Below are positions 9,501 to 18,288 of a stretch of DNA of 64,000 nucleotides, piece by piece. The stretch is taken from NCBI GenBank assembly GCA_025057275.1, contig JANWXQ010000041.1:39702-103701 (forward strand). Direction: 5' to 3'. Each line of letters opens with the position of its first letter. Position 1 is the stretch's first letter. Origin of the DNA: Chitinophagales bacterium (GTDB lineage Bacteria > Bacteroidota > Bacteroidia > Chitinophagales > UBA10324). A model generated the notes under the pieces. The model was not told the origin of the DNA and did no database searches. It saw nothing but the letters and a program-made list of their open reading frames with translations. The translations under genes and the position numbers were made by a program.

Positions 9501-10327
9501 AGAAGCTGTTGCACAACTACAACATCAAGCACAACGAGGAAGTAGGAAGATATAAGAGGGAAAAGTTTAATATATCGATCGGCGACGAGCTTCCGTCCGG
9601 TGTGCTTAAGCTGGCCAAGGTGTACATTGCCAAAAAGCGAAAGCTCAAGGTAGGCGATAAACTGGCAGGCCGCCACGGTAACAAGGGCATTGTAGCCCGC
9701 ATCGTACGTGAGGAAGATATGCCCTTCCTCTCTGACGGCACGCCGGTGGATATTGTGCTCAACCCGTTGGGTGTTCCCAGCCGAATGAATCTGGGTCAGA
9801 TTTATGAAACGGTGTTGGGGTGGGCCGGCGAGAAGCTGGGCGTGCGGTTCAGCACCCCCATTTTTGACGGGGCCACCATTGACGAAATCCAGGAATGGCT
9901 TGACAAGGCCAATCTGCCCAAGTTGGGAATAACTTATTTGTACGACGGGGAAACCGGAGAACGGTTCCACCAGCCGGCTACCGTTGGGGTTATCTACATG
10001 ATGAAGCTGCATCATATGGTGGATGATAAAATGCATGCCCGCAGCATCGGTCCGTACTCGCTGATTACCCAGCAGCCGTTGGGGGGCAAGGCTCAGTTCG
10101 GTGGCCAGCGCTTTGGCGAAATGGAAGTATGGGCACTGGAGGCCTACGGCGCTTCGAATATTTTGCAGGAATTGCTCACCGTCAAATCCGACGACATCAC
10201 CGGAAGGTCCAAGACCTATGAAATGATCGTTAAGGGTGAAAACCTGCCCAAGCCCGGCATTCCCGAATCGTTCAATGTGTTGGTTCACGAACTTCGGGGC
10301 CTCTGCCTGGATGTGGTGTTTGAGTGA
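6527..10327 (+). CDS. rpoB: DNA-directed RNA polymerase subunit beta
   Basis: Catalytic beta subunit of RNA polymerase, 1266 residues, full length for Bacteroidota. It starts at tandem GTG codons (6527 or 6530). The rifampicin-binding cluster near residue 465 ([20 protein letters not shown]) carries no classic resistance substitution; Thr where E. coli has Asn518 is, from memory, usual in this phylum. Downstream conserved blocks are present: [18 protein letters not shown], the GPNIGLI segment, [14 protein letters not shown] and the C-terminal [22 protein letters not shown] segment split over the beta-beta' interface. The oddity is context: rpoC does not follow. After the stop come ~480 bases without a convincing gene, then an unrelated DUF2892 gene. 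Confidence 0.98.
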   Translation: MVKTRERISFSKTRIKLDYPDLLAVQLQSFKDFFQLETTPDKRAYEGLYRVFQENFPISDARGIFTLEFLDYYIDPPRYTIEECIERGLTFSVPLKAKLRLSCNDPEHVDFQTIVQDVFLGNIPYMTPKGTFIVNGAERVVVSQLHRSPGVFFGQSIHPNGSRIYSARVIPFKGAWMEFATDINNVMYAYIDRKKKFPVTTLLRAIGWETDKQILELFGLSEEVSARRDVLKKHIGRKLAARVLRSWTEDFVDDDTGEVVTITRNEVVLERDTVLDEQNIEDILATQVDTIVLQREGQELDYSIIYNTLQKDTSNNELEAVQYIYRQLRGADAPDDETARGIIDKLFFSDKRYDLGEVGRYKINQKLGTRVEITTKVLTKEDIVAIIRYLVQLINEKAEVDDIDHLSNRRVRTVGEQLSAQFGVGLARMARTIRERMNVRDNEVFTPVDLINARTLSSVINSFFGTSQLSQFLDQTNPLAEITHKRRISALGPGGLTRERAGFEVRDVHYSHYGRLCTIETPEGPNIGLISTLCVHAKINDMGFIETPYLKVQEGKVDLRGKPTYLTADEEDTSIIAQANVPISPKGDFETNRVKSRQHGDFPIVEPKQVDFIDVAPNQIVGVSASLIPFLEHDDANRALMGSNMQRQAVPLLRPQAPVVGTGLEHKVAVDSRLLLNAEGNGVVEYVDADEIIINYEQSEEEDLVSFEGSRRVYKLTKFKKTNQNSCINLKPIIKKGDRVKAGQILCEGYATESGELALGQNLKVAFMPWKGYNFEDAIVISERLVRDDVFTSIHIEEYELEVRDTKLGEEELTADIPNVSEEATRQLDDNGIIRIGAHVVEGDILIGKITPRGETDPTPEEKLLRAIFGDKAGDVKDASLKAPPSTEGVVIDKKLFSRARKDKNSKAREKVALEKLEKEHAKNLSALKDVLLEKLMKLLRDKQSNGVQNVYKETVIPKGTRFTNKVLADLNYQEVDPTNWTKDEHTNELIKKLLHNYNIKHNEEVGRYKREKFNISIGDELPSGVLKLAKVYIAKKRKLKVGDKLAGRHGNKGIVARIVREEDMPFLSDGTPVDIVLNPLGVPSRMNLGQIYETVLGWAGEKLGVRFSTPIFDGATIDEIQEWLDKANLPKLGITYLYDGETGERFHQPATVGVIYMMKLHHMVDDKMHARSIGPYSLITQQPLGGKAQFGGQRFGEMEVWALEAYGASNILQELLTVKSDDITGRSKTYEMIVKGENLPKPGIPESFNVLVHELRGLCLDVVFE

Positions 10328-10806
10328 GCTGCATGTTGGCAGCGCCCCTCCTGATTGACCAGCCAAGGGAAAGCTGTCTGAACTGCCGGTCATTCAGAAA
10401 ATTGGAATTCAGGCACCTCTCAGTTTGAAGTTATTTTTATTTTCATAGGTTCCTGGTCCTGAGCATTCAAATAAGCTCATGTCGGCAAGCAGCTGAAGCT
10501 GCTGCTTAAACTTTTGCGAACGGCTCTGGCTGTGGCCTGTTTTTGCCTGATATTTTGCCTTGTGCTTATGGGGCAAGGATTTGATTTTTTATGCAAATTG
10601 TTTTTAGACCTGAAAAGGTCATGCTTCACGGGTGCGGTAGAAGGCATTAAGCAAACGCAGTATGTTTCACAGGTGGGTCAAGTCAGGATGAAATGAAGCG
10701 AGGCATTCCGTTGTGCATCCCCATGTTAGTTACGGATTAATGTAACAACTGTAACAAACTATGAAAATAATCAGCATAACTTTGTTTATACTAAAAATGC
10801 AAGGTT
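10328..10806. other. Intergenic region after rpoB, no rpoC
   Basis: These 479 bases hold no recognisable coding sequence and no RpoC N-terminal similarity in any frame I read. One 60-residue frame at 10514-10696 starts with TTG and is hydrophobic at its N-terminus, but nothing else supports it as a gene. The last 30 bases contain the -7 box of the DUF2892 gene. No clear terminator for rpoB is visible. Confidence 0.6.
10777..10784 (+). promoter_or_regulatory. -7 element of the DUF2892 gene
   Basis: TAACTTTG matches TAnnTTTG and ends 22 bases before the ATG at 10807, giving a predicted start near 10790. No clear TTG -33 element is present. Confidence 0.5.
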
Positions 10807-11019
10807 ATGAACCTGAAAAAGAACATGGGGTCAGCTGACCGCCTTATCCGCGTTCTGGTGGCAATAGTTATCGGTGTTCTGTACTACCAGAACATCATTT
10901 CCGGAACTGTTGGTCTGCTGCTGTTGCTTGTTGCCGCCGTGTTTGTGCTAACGAGCGTTGTGGGCTTTTGCCCGCTTTATTGGCCATTTCGGATTAATAC
11001 CGGAAAGAGCAAGGATTAA
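10807..11019 (+). CDS. DUF2892 (YgaP-type) small inner-membrane protein
   Basis: A 70-residue protein with the DUF2892 pattern: amphipathic N-terminus MNLKKNMGSADRLIRV, a short hydrophobic hairpin of two transmembrane segments, then GFCPLYWPF. Family members are small inner-membrane proteins, sometimes fused to rhodanese domains (YgaP) and often found near redox or sulfur genes. Here it precedes Dps and thioredoxin genes, in line with a stress or redox setting, but no molecular function is known. It has its own -7 box. Confidence 0.8.
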   Translation: MNLKKNMGSADRLIRVLVAIVIGVLYYQNIISGTVGLLLLLVAAVFVLTSVVGFCPLYWPFRINTGKSKD

Positions 11020-11199
11020 CTTCCGAAGTCTGGCACCCAGTAATCGCCATGTTGCTGGGAGGGTATTGCTCAGCGGGCAGCATCTGATCCTTTAGCGGAT
11101 AGGGGGCGTAACATTTGTTGCCATCAGCCGGAAATATCGTCATGATTTTGCGCTGCGGCACGCGCTTTGTTGCCTTTCAGGTAAATCAGGAAAAGCATT

Positions 11200-11667
11200 A
11201 TGAAAATTGTAAACGTGGATAAATCCAAAGCCCGAAAACTGGCCGCCGAACTCAACGGGCTGCTGGCCGATTATATGGTGTTTTACCAGAACGTGCGAGG
11301 CCTGCACTGGAACATAAAAGGCAAAAAGTTTTTTGAGCTGCATGCGCAGTTTGAAACGTTATACAACTACCTGATCACCAAAGCCGATGAGGTTGCCGAG
11401 CGGGTGCTAACCCTGCAGGAAGTTCCACTACATACTTTTGAGGATTATCTATCGGCTTCCAGTATAAAAAGCCGAAAGAATCTTACGGGAGGAGAAGAGG
11501 CTGTGCGGGCGGTTTTGGAAGATCTGCTCGCTCTCTTGCAGCGGCAGCGCGAGTTGTTACTTTTAGCTAACGAAACAGGTGATGAAGGTACAGCAGCTAT
11601 TCTATCCGAATATGTAAAAGAACAGGAAAAAATGGCCTGGATGTATGAAGCATTTCTTAACGACTAA
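11200..11667 (+). CDS. dps: Dps family ferritin-like DNA-protecting protein
   Basis: A 155-residue four-helix protein. Dps dodecamers oxidise Fe(II) with peroxide and store the iron, protecting DNA. The inter-subunit ferroxidase ligands are recognisable: the His in GLHWNIKG (residues ~31-38), the next His in FFELHAQF, and the D/E pair in KADEVAERVL. Unlike E. coli Dps there is no long Lys-rich N-terminal tail, so direct DNA binding is uncertain. The 3' end overlaps the next gene by 23 bases, which suggests translational coupling to the small membrane protein and thioredoxin downstream. Confidence 0.92.
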   Translation: MKIVNVDKSKARKLAAELNGLLADYMVFYQNVRGLHWNIKGKKFFELHAQFETLYNYLITKADEVAERVLTLQEVPLHTFEDYLSASSIKSRKNLTGGEEAVRAVLEDLLALLQRQRELLLLANETGDEGTAAILSEYVKEQEKMAWMYEAFLND

Positions 11668-11917
11668 GCTGGGGCAGAAGCTCCGTTTTGGCTGGACTCC
11701 GGTACGCATTCTGTACGTGTTCATCGGCATCATCGTTGCCGCTCTGGCTTTCAAAGAGCAGCAATGGGTGGGCATGGTTTTGGGCGTTGGATTTGCCTTA
11801 ATGGGAGCGTTGGGATGGGGCTGTGCCGCAGCATCCTGTTCTGTGCCGGAAAGGAATCAGCCTTTGGATCAGGCAGGCAGCGAATCCGTTGTATTTGAAG
11901 AAGTCAAAGAATCATAA
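11645..11917 (+). CDS. Small membrane protein with Cys cluster (DUF2892-like)
   Basis: 90 residues with two predicted transmembrane segments (ILYVFIGIIVAALAF and VGMVLGVGFALMGALGWG) followed by a Cys motif, GCAAASCSVP. It overlaps the end of dps in another frame and stops just before trxA. From memory, similar short proteins with a terminal GxGC..C motif occur beside thioredoxin genes in Bacteroidota; I have no function for them. The cysteines and the neighbour suggest a membrane partner for thioredoxin, but that is inference. The C-terminal ~25 residues are acidic and look disordered. Confidence 0.7.
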   Translation: MKHFLTTKLGQKLRFGWTPVRILYVFIGIIVAALAFKEQQWVGMVLGVGFALMGALGWGCAAASCSVPERNQPLDQAGSESVVFEEVKES

Positions 11918-11921
11918 TAAC

Positions 11922-12257
11922 ATGTCAGAAACCTTTTCAGAAATCATTCGCAGCGATAAGCTAACGCTTGTGGATTTTTATGCCGAGTGGTGTGGCCCTT
12001 GCAAAATGATGAAACCGGTGCTGGAGGAACTGAAAAAGCGGATTGGCGACCGGGCACGCATTCTAAAAGTGGATGTGGACCAAAGCCCGCTGGTGGCCTC
12101 TGCTTATCACATTCAGGGTGTGCCCACGCTGATGTTATTCCGCAACGGTCAGGTGTTGTGGCGGCAGGCTGGCGTAGTGCCGGTGGCGCGGCTGGAAGAA
12201 CTCATCAGTCGCTTTGCCACAACAGATCAGGCGACATCCACCGGCACAACCGGTTAA
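11922..12257 (+). CDS. trxA: Thioredoxin
   Basis: 111 residues from the ATG at 11922. An upstream in-frame ATG at 11823 lies inside the previous gene and adds 33 unrelated residues. The thioredoxin active site WCGPC is at residues 23-27 and the cis-proline in GVPT at 67-70 (Pro68). It reduces protein disulfides in the cytoplasm. It begins 4 bases after the preceding membrane protein, so dps, the membrane protein and trxA look like one transcript for oxidative stress defence. The C-terminal Thr-rich tail is non-conserved. Confidence 0.92.
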   Translation: MSETFSEIIRSDKLTLVDFYAEWCGPCKMMKPVLEELKKRIGDRARILKVDVDQSPLVASAYHIQGVPTLMLFRNGQVLWRQAGVVPVARLEELISRFATTDQATSTGTTG

Positions 12258-12301
12258 AAGGCTCTCGTTAAAAATGGCTATTTTGGGAGCAGGTCATTTT
12301 C

Positions 12302-14737
12302 ATGCCTGCACCCTCCTTCTGTCGGGCCCTGGCTTTCCTGACGTCGCTGTTTTTTAAGGCGATTCCTCTGGCTCATGCGCAGTTGATCAGCGGGGTGGTT
12401 AACGACTATGCGGCTGTCCTGTCCATCAGCGGCAGCCAGATAACCGTTAACCTGCCTACTTTGTTTAATCCCGGCGATTATGTGCTGCTTATTCAAATGC
12501 AGGGCGCAGACATCAATACAACCAACAATGCTTCTTTTGGTGACATTACTGCTTACAATCAGGCAGGCAACTTTGAATTCGGTAAGGTGGCTTCTGTTAG
12601 CGGTTCCATAGTGGAGCTGACGCAGCCGCTGATCCACAGCTACCAAACCGGTAGTTCGGTTCAGTTGATCCGCGTTCCGGCTTATTGCCGGGCAACCGTC
12701 GTGGATACGCTTACCTGCAAACCCTGGGATGGTAGTACAGGAGGAGTACTTGCAGTCATCTGTTACGGTGCATTGGAGCTGCAGTCGGTTGTCAACGTGT
12801 CCGGTAAGGGATTTCGCAGTGGCCCTACCTGCGTGGGTGGCTGGGGATGCGGAAACACCAATTATTACCTGAACAACGTTACCTGCAACGGCGGCAAAAA
12901 GGGAGAAGGTATTTACCTGATCACCAGCAATGCCTACACGGGCGGGAGGGGAAAAATTGCCAACGGCGGCGGAGGTGGAAATCCGGGTAATTGCGGGGGA
13001 GGCGGTGGCGCCAACTACGGGGCAGGTGGTTTGGGCGGTTACGAATACAACCTGTGTTTTAACACCATTCAGGGCATAGGTGGACAGGCCTTAGATTATA
13101 CATTAGGTAAAATTTTTATGGGTGGTGCCGGAGGCACCGGTTTTAACGACAACATGCAGACCCAGTTTGCCGGGGGCAATGGCGGGGGAATCGTGATGTT
13201 GATTTGTGATTCCCTGATAGGAAACGGCTATGGCATTTATGCCCGGGGAAACAGCGTCAATGGGGTAACCAACGACGAATCAGCTGGAGGGGGCGGAGCC
13301 GGTGGAGTAGTTTGTCTGGATGCAGCTGAAGTAATCGGTTCAGTAACGGTTAGCGTACAAGGAGGAAAGGGTGGCGACACCTACAACAACATTTTTGTCG
13401 GGCAATGCCACGGTCCGGGCGGAGGCGGTGGCGGCGGCGTCATTTGGCTAAGTAGTTCCTCCATGCCTACAGGCATAACGGCTGAGCTAAATGGTGGCGC
13501 GCCCGGACTGGTGCTTAATCCATTGAGCACATGCTACAATACAAGCTGGGGAGCTACAGCCGGCAGCGACGGCAATGTCCTTTTCGACTTTCCGGGCTTT
13601 CCGTTTAGTCCGGCCCATGTGGTCTCTTTGATTGCCGACACCATGCTGTGCCCCGGACAGCAATTGCTGCTTTCTGCCGGAAGCTCGTTCCTAAGTTTCG
13701 AGTGGAATGACGGAACCACGGACTCGGTTCTCCTGGCCAGCGCTCCCGGTACCTATTACGTAACTGTGACCGATAGCGCTGGTTGTTTGTCTTCCGATAC
13801 GGTTACCCTCTCAGCTTTTCCTCCTGTTACTGTTGCTTTATTGCCCGACTCGATCATTTGCCCGGGCGATTCGCTGTTGCTGATTGCCGGCGGAAGTGAA
13901 AACACCTATCTCTGGAGCAATGGGGCCACCGACAGCAGTTTATGGGTTTCTTTGCCGGGCTGGTATGGGGTGGAGGTAACCGACACGCTGGGATGTACTG
14001 TAAACGATTCTGCGCTGATTGTGCAGCATCCAATAACTCCCTTAAATCTGGGTGATGATTTCGCTATCTGTCAGAGCGATTCGGCAGTCGTTTATGCAGG
14101 AAACTATGCCAGCTATTTGTGGAGCAATTTCTCCACCGATTCAGCCATAACCGTAAAGACAGTGGGTCTTTATTGGGTGATGGTTACGGACAGCAATGGC
14201 TGTGTTCAGTCGGATAGCATTAACCTGTTAATGTTATACCCGCTTCCGCCTGACAGTCTGATGGCCGACACCGTCGTTTGTCCCGGCGCGGGCAAAGTGC
14301 TTCAGGCCCCTGCGGGTTATGCAGCGTATTTGTGGAATACCGGCACCACCGACAACAAACTGTTCGTGAATCAGGCAGGCAGCTATTGGCTGGAAGTGAC
14401 CGACGAAAACGGATGCCGCAACCGCGATACATTTTTTATTGATCAGGAATGCCCGACAGAGGTCTGGTTCCCCAATGCCTTCACCCCTAACGGCGATGGA
14501 GTGAACGATGAATATCGCGCCATTGGCTACAACATAAATCGGTTCAGCATGACCATTTACAACCGGTGGGGCGAGGTGATTTTTGTGGCCGATGATCTGA
14601 ATGATGCATGGAATGGCTGGTGCAACGGAGTCCCCTGTGAAATCGGGGTTTATGTATTTCATGCCGAATACAGCGGCGAGCTGCACGGCACGGTAACCAG
14701 CGGCAGGCGAAAAGGCAATATCACGCTGCTTCGCTGA
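12302..14737 (+). CDS. Glycine-rich surface protein with Ig-like repeats and CHU_C T9SS domain (4 modules)
   Basis: 811 residues. A signal peptide ends near AHA|Q (residue 26). Residues ~28-210 form an N-terminal domain shared with the protein at 60314. Residues ~213-380 are extremely Gly-rich (runs of up to seven Gly) and contain several scattered Cys. Four Ig/PKD-like modules of about 70 residues follow (roughly 440-503, 510-575, 580-643, 648-713), each with a YLWSNGxTDS-like strand and a VTDxxGC strand. A gliding-motility/CHU_C C-terminal domain covers ~720-811 (FPNAFTPNGDGVND, then YNRWGEVIF). CHU_C domains direct T9SS export and surface attachment, so this is probably an adhesin or coat protein. 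Its 3' end overlaps convergent bshC by 17 bases. Confidence 0.85.
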   Translation: MPAPSFCRALAFLTSLFFKAIPLAHAQLISGVVNDYAAVLSISGSQITVNLPTLFNPGDYVLLIQMQGADINTTNNASFGDITAYNQAGNFEFGKVASVSGSIVELTQPLIHSYQTGSSVQLIRVPAYCRATVVDTLTCKPWDGSTGGVLAVICYGALELQSVVNVSGKGFRSGPTCVGGWGCGNTNYYLNNVTCNGGKKGEGIYLITSNAYTGGRGKIANGGGGGNPGNCGGGGGANYGAGGLGGYEYNLCFNTIQGIGGQALDYTLGKIFMGGAGGTGFNDNMQTQFAGGNGGGIVMLICDSLIGNGYGIYARGNSVNGVTNDESAGGGGAGGVVCLDAAEVIGSVTVSVQGGKGGDTYNNIFVGQCHGPGGGGGGGVIWLSSSSMPTGITAELNGGAPGLVLNPLSTCYNTSWGATAGSDGNVLFDFPGFPFSPAHVVSLIADTMLCPGQQLLLSAGSSFLSFEWNDGTTDSVLLASAPGTYYVTVTDSAGCLSSDTVTLSAFPPVTVALLPDSIICPGDSLLLIAGGSENTYLWSNGATDSSLWVSLPGWYGVEVTDTLGCTVNDSALIVQHPITPLNLGDDFAICQSDSAVVYAGNYASYLWSNFSTDSAITVKTVGLYWVMVTDSNGCVQSDSINLLMLYPLPPDSLMADTVVCPGAGKVLQAPAGYAAYLWNTGTTDNKLFVNQAGSYWLEVTDENGCRNRDTFFIDQECPTEVWFPNAFTPNGDGVNDEYRAIGYNINRFSMTIYNRWGEVIFVADDLNDAWNGWCNGVPCEIGVYVFHAEYSGELHGTVTSGRRKGNITLLR

Positions 14738-16334
14738 TTTCCGTCAGAACCAGAAAGCGAAAGTCAAAGGGATCCAGATGCTGCAGGAGCAGCTCGAAAA
14801 ATGCCGGACCCATCCTGCTGTAGAACGTGATAAAGTTTTCGTGCCGCTCCTGCCAGTTGCCGGCCGGAAACAGTTTTTCCTTAATCGTATGAATGAGCTG
14901 AACGGCGGCCTCATCCTTACGCTTGGCAGCGCGCCTCAGGCGCTCCTCCAGTTGTTCCAGCTGTTTGATGGTTCGGATCCGGTCAGCTTCCAGGGCACCG
15001 CGCAGTGAGGCGTCCACTTCGAGCACCTTTTCCATCGTCTGGTCAAAGACGGTATGGATCAGAGCCAGTTCGTTGCTGAGCGAAATCTGATGGCCCAGCT
15101 GATCATCCAAATATTTTTTTATAATATCATCTGTGGGTGCAAAAAGATCACTTTCGGAAAGACGGGCTTTTCTCATGCGCTCCGCATTCACCGGATCGAT
15201 CCATAACAGGGCGTTGCGGGGCAAAATGACCGGGGGCTGACGGTTCGTGGCAGCAAACACAGCCGACAACTGCAGCCAGTAGGTTACCTCGGCCGGGCCG
15301 CCAAAAATGGCAGCGTCGGGCAGAACTGTTTCCTGGTACAGGGGCCGCAAAACCACATTGGGGGAAAAATGCTCCGGATGATGCTGCAGTTCCCCGAGCA
15401 TCTGCTCCCGGCTAATGGGCGTACTGTTCTCTCCAATACGGTAATGATTTCCTTCGCGCAGGATGCGCTCCCGCGACGATTCCTGCAGGTAAAACAGATT
15501 GATTTCCCTGGGGGTGATTTGAAGCGGATAATGAATGGAAAACTTTTCGTTGGATTGCGACAACGATTGATAGGCAAATTGTTCCGTCAATTCCTTTTCC
15601 ATCAGCGGTGCAAAGCGACGCTTCAACCATACATCGTCTCCGTCTACCACCACCAGTCCAAAACGGCCTAGCAAATGATAGAGCAGGCGCCGGGTGGCTG
15701 CGGCTATCGTTTTCTCACGCAGGTAGGCATCATCCAGTTCCTGCGATAGTTGGGTGGCGTACGGACTATTGCCCAGAAGGTTCTTGATTTCCTGGATCCA
15801 TGGTCGCAACGAAGAGGTGGACATCCGTCCGAAAGCGCCCTCCTGCGCCGTATTCCATGTCAGGGTGCGGCCGAAAAGATGAATGTGATTCAGCTCGTTT
15901 TTATCATGATCTTCCGACCCCATCCAGAACACGGGCACATAATAAAAGCCATCGGACCGCTGATTGAGGATGCGGGCGGCAAGAACAGCCGACAGGGCCT
16001 TGTAGATCACAAACAACGGACCTAGGAACAAAGCCGGTTGGTGAGCGGTGGTAACGGTTACGACCGAGGACTCCCGCAGGCGTTCTATGTTACGGTGCAC
16101 TTCCGGAAGGCGGAGCTCCGAAAACAGGCGCTGGTGTTGCTGCAACAAGGCATTCACCAAAGCAGGGCGGTCGTATTCCTCCCTGCTGCGCAGGTGAGCC
16201 ATCTGGTTGACGGAATCCAGCGTTGGAGGAAGCGTGTAAAAGTTTTTAATGTAACCTGTTCCGCTTATGTAATCCCTAACCGCCTTGTTGCCGTAACCGA
16301 TGGCGGCATAGTCCAGATACGTCTGCTTCAGCAT
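14721..16334 (-). CDS. bshC: Bacillithiol biosynthesis cysteine-adding enzyme
   Basis: A 537-residue homologue of BshC, which joins cysteine to glucosaminyl-malate in the last step of bacillithiol synthesis. Conserved segments visible are TAHQPALFLGPLFVIYKALS (residues ~95-115) and VPVFWMGSEDHDKNELNHI (~133-151), both typical of BshC. A C-terminal coiled-coil region (~440-510) is also typical. Its presence suggests the cell uses bacillithiol rather than glutathione as its low-molecular-weight thiol. It is the last gene of the parA-to-bshC minus-strand run, 79 bases after lepB. Confidence 0.92.
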   Translation of the reverse strand: MLKQTYLDYAAIGYGNKAVRDYISGTGYIKNFYTLPPTLDSVNQMAHLRSREEYDRPALVNALLQQHQRLFSELRLPEVHRNIERLRESSVVTVTTAHQPALFLGPLFVIYKALSAVLAARILNQRSDGFYYVPVFWMGSEDHDKNELNHIHLFGRTLTWNTAQEGAFGRMSTSSLRPWIQEIKNLLGNSPYATQLSQELDDAYLREKTIAAATRRLLYHLLGRFGLVVVDGDDVWLKRRFAPLMEKELTEQFAYQSLSQSNEKFSIHYPLQITPREINLFYLQESSRERILREGNHYRIGENSTPISREQMLGELQHHPEHFSPNVVLRPLYQETVLPDAAIFGGPAEVTYWLQLSAVFAATNRQPPVILPRNALLWIDPVNAERMRKARLSESDLFAPTDDIIKKYLDDQLGHQISLSNELALIHTVFDQTMEKVLEVDASLRGALEADRIRTIKQLEQLEERLRRAAKRKDEAAVQLIHTIKEKLFPAGNWQERHENFITFYSRMGPAFFELLLQHLDPFDFRFLVLTEISEAA

Positions 16335-16413
16335 GCTGGCAGGTTAATCAGTCCAAACCACTGCTGCCGCTTGTTGCAGCAGGTTTTGAAAGGGAGCTGC
16401 TGCAGATCTTGAA

Positions 16414-17553
16414 TCAAACGGTTGATTTTTTATGAATGGCGGAAAAGAGGCGGTTCCACCGGATCTTGTCCAGGAAACTGCCGTTTTTATTCCAGCTCAT
16501 CCAGATAAACCATGCTTTTCCGACGATGTGATCTTCAGGAACAAAACCCCAATAACGGGAGTCCAGTGAATTGTGTCGGTTGTCGCCCATCATCCAGTAA
16601 TAGTTCATGCGAAACGTATACTGATTGGTTTCCTTTCCGTCAATGATGATTTTGCCTGTCTTGCGGTCAAAGTCCAAGGTATGCCCCTCGTAGCGGGTAA
16701 TGATCCGCTCATAAAGGGCAAGGTTGTTCAGGTTGAGGGTGACGGTTTGACCGGCTTTGGGAATAACCAGTGGACCGCAGTTGTCCAGGTTATAGGGAAA
16801 ATTCTGGGGATCGTAGGGAAAAATTTGATCGCCCAGTGGCTGCACTTCGTTTCGTTGTTGCAGGTTGGGAACCACCGATTTCACATTGGGTAGCTTGCTT
16901 AATTCCTGAACCTGAGCCTGAGTGAGAAAAAAATAATACATGCCGGGCCGGTTCATGGGCATGCCGGGGTCAATGTCGAGCCGTTGCAACACTTTCTGGT
17001 TGATGGGCTGGCCGTCGGTGGTAACGAAATAGTCCAGCATAGCTCCCTGAAATTCCGGAGCGCGTTTGCCGTTGATGAACACTTCGCCATTGCTTACCAG
17101 CAGCGTATCTCCGGCAATCGCCATACAACGCTTGATGTAATTGTCTTTTTTATCTACCGGCCGCGAAGCCATGTCAGCAGGCCAGTTAAACACCACAATG
17201 TCGTTGTTGCGAATGGGTTGGAAGCCCGGCAGGCGCATGTACGGGAGCTTGATCCAGGTGAGATAACTCTTCCCGCCGATCAGCGGCATGGTGTTATGGG
17301 CAAGAGGAAAGCTCAGGGGAGTCATGGGTATTCGCGCACCGTAGTGCAGCTTGCTGACGAATAAAAAATCGCCCACCAGCAAGGTTTTTTCCATGGAGGG
17401 AGTAGGAATCGTATAAGCCTCAAACAGAAAAGTGCGGATCAGAACGGCCACGATAACGGCAAACAAAATGGCTTCAGTCCATTCCCTGAGTTTGGACTTT
17501 TTGCGTTTGCCAATCTTTTTTTTCTGCTCGGCTTTTTTGGTCAAAATGGTCAT
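16414..17553 (-). CDS. lepB: Signal peptidase I
   Basis: 379 residues, the longer Bacteroidota form. A Lys-rich cytoplasmic N-terminus (1-23) precedes a transmembrane helix (about 26-46). The catalytic serine is Ser53 in IPTPSMEKTLL and the general-base lysine is Lys141 in NYIKRCMAIAGD. GDNRHNSLDSRYWGFVP near the C-terminus is the conserved box E. A ~100-residue insertion lies between the catalytic Lys block and box E. It removes signal peptides from exported proteins, including the many T9SS clients here. It sits 12 bases after dapB. Confidence 0.96.
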   Translation of the reverse strand: MTILTKKAEQKKKIGKRKKSKLREWTEAILFAVIVAVLIRTFLFEAYTIPTPSMEKTLLVGDFLFVSKLHYGARIPMTPLSFPLAHNTMPLIGGKSYLTWIKLPYMRLPGFQPIRNNDIVVFNWPADMASRPVDKKDNYIKRCMAIAGDTLLVSNGEVFINGKRAPEFQGAMLDYFVTTDGQPINQKVLQRLDIDPGMPMNRPGMYYFFLTQAQVQELSKLPNVKSVVPNLQQRNEVQPLGDQIFPYDPQNFPYNLDNCGPLVIPKAGQTVTLNLNNLALYERIITRYEGHTLDFDRKTGKIIIDGKETNQYTFRMNYYWMMGDNRHNSLDSRYWGFVPEDHIVGKAWFIWMSWNKNGSFLDKIRWNRLFSAIHKKSTV

Positions 17554-17565
17554 GAAGGGTGAAAA

Positions 17566-18288
17566 TCAAAAATGCAAAGAAAACAGGTCTGTAAAGCAAT
17601 AGAATCCCTTGCGGGAGGCCAGCCATCGGGCAGCAAGCAGGGCTCCCCTGGCAAAAATTCGGCGGGAGAGGGCCTCATGCTTGAGTTGGATGATTTCGCC
17701 GGCTGACTCATAAATGACCATATGCTCACCAATGGAATCGCCTTCGCGCAGAACCGTAACCGGCAACTGGTCTTCACTTGCTTCTGATGCCAATGACCAA
17801 CTGTGGCGAAGCTGCGAACCTTCCAACAGGTCCTGAGCCAGCATCAGGGCCGTGCCGCTGGGAGCATCTTTCTTGGCCTGGTGATGGCGTTCCCATATGC
17901 GGGGCGCAAACTCCGTGCGGCCACGCATCATTCGGGCCAGATGACGGTTCAGCACAAAAACCATATTCATTCCGGGGCTGAAGTTGCTGCCATACAACAC
18001 GCTGCCCTGATGCTTTTTACATTCTTCTTCAATTAATGGAAGAGCATCATACCATCCGGTAGTGCCGATGACTACAGGAAGTCCGGCCTGCAGGCACAAG
18101 AAGGCATTGGCAACGGCAGCATCAGGAGTGGTAAAATCTATGGCCGCATCGGCTGGCTGCAGGTCTTGTGTCGTAAGCTTATGGCGATTGCCTGTGGTAA
18201 TGATCTGTACGATCTGATCACCGGCTGACTGTGCTTCCTGCTCCACGAGGCGACCCATACGCCCGTGTCCAAACAATACAATCTTCAT
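17566..18288 (-). CDS. dapB: 4-hydroxy-tetrahydrodipicolinate reductase
   Basis: 240 residues. It reduces 4-hydroxy-tetrahydrodipicolinate with NAD(P)H in the lysine/diaminopimelate pathway. The Rossmann motif is GHGRMGR near the N-terminus, and the active-site segment is ERHHQAKKDAPSGTA (catalytic His, substrate-binding Lys). The ATG at 18288 overlaps the DUF5683 stop in an ATGA arrangement, which supports it over the GTG at 18294 and suggests translational coupling. Confidence 0.95.
   Translation of the reverse strand: MKIVLFGHGRMGRLVEQEAQSAGDQIVQIITTGNRHKLTTQDLQPADAAIDFTTPDAAVANAFLCLQAGLPVVIGTTGWYDALPLIEEECKKHQGSVLYGSNFSPGMNMVFVLNRHLARMMRGRTEFAPRIWERHHQAKKDAPSGTALMLAQDLLEGSQLRHSWSLASEASEDQLPVTVLREGDSIGEHMVIYESAGEIIQLKHEALSRRIFARGALLAARWLASRKGFYCFTDLFSLHF

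Noticed and set aside
7895..10393. Long antisense reading frames (382 and 403 codons) opposite rpoB
   Set aside because: They are complements of a highly conserved rpoB, with no signal of their own and a composition expected from antisense of GC-biased codons.
10514..10696. 60-residue hydrophobic reading frame after rpoB
   Set aside because: TTG start, no promoter element, no family resemblance, and the surrounding region looks noncoding.
12960..13440. Glycine-codon repeats as a possible CRISPR or DNA repeat array
   Set aside because: The repetition is coding (GGN-rich) and irregular, with no constant repeat-spacer structure; it is explained by the Gly-rich protein domain.
16361..16382. Inverted repeat CTGCTGC/GCAGCAG between lepB and bshC
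   Set aside because: Short CTG-rich repeat with an 8-base loop and no T-run; likely composition rather than a terminator or site.
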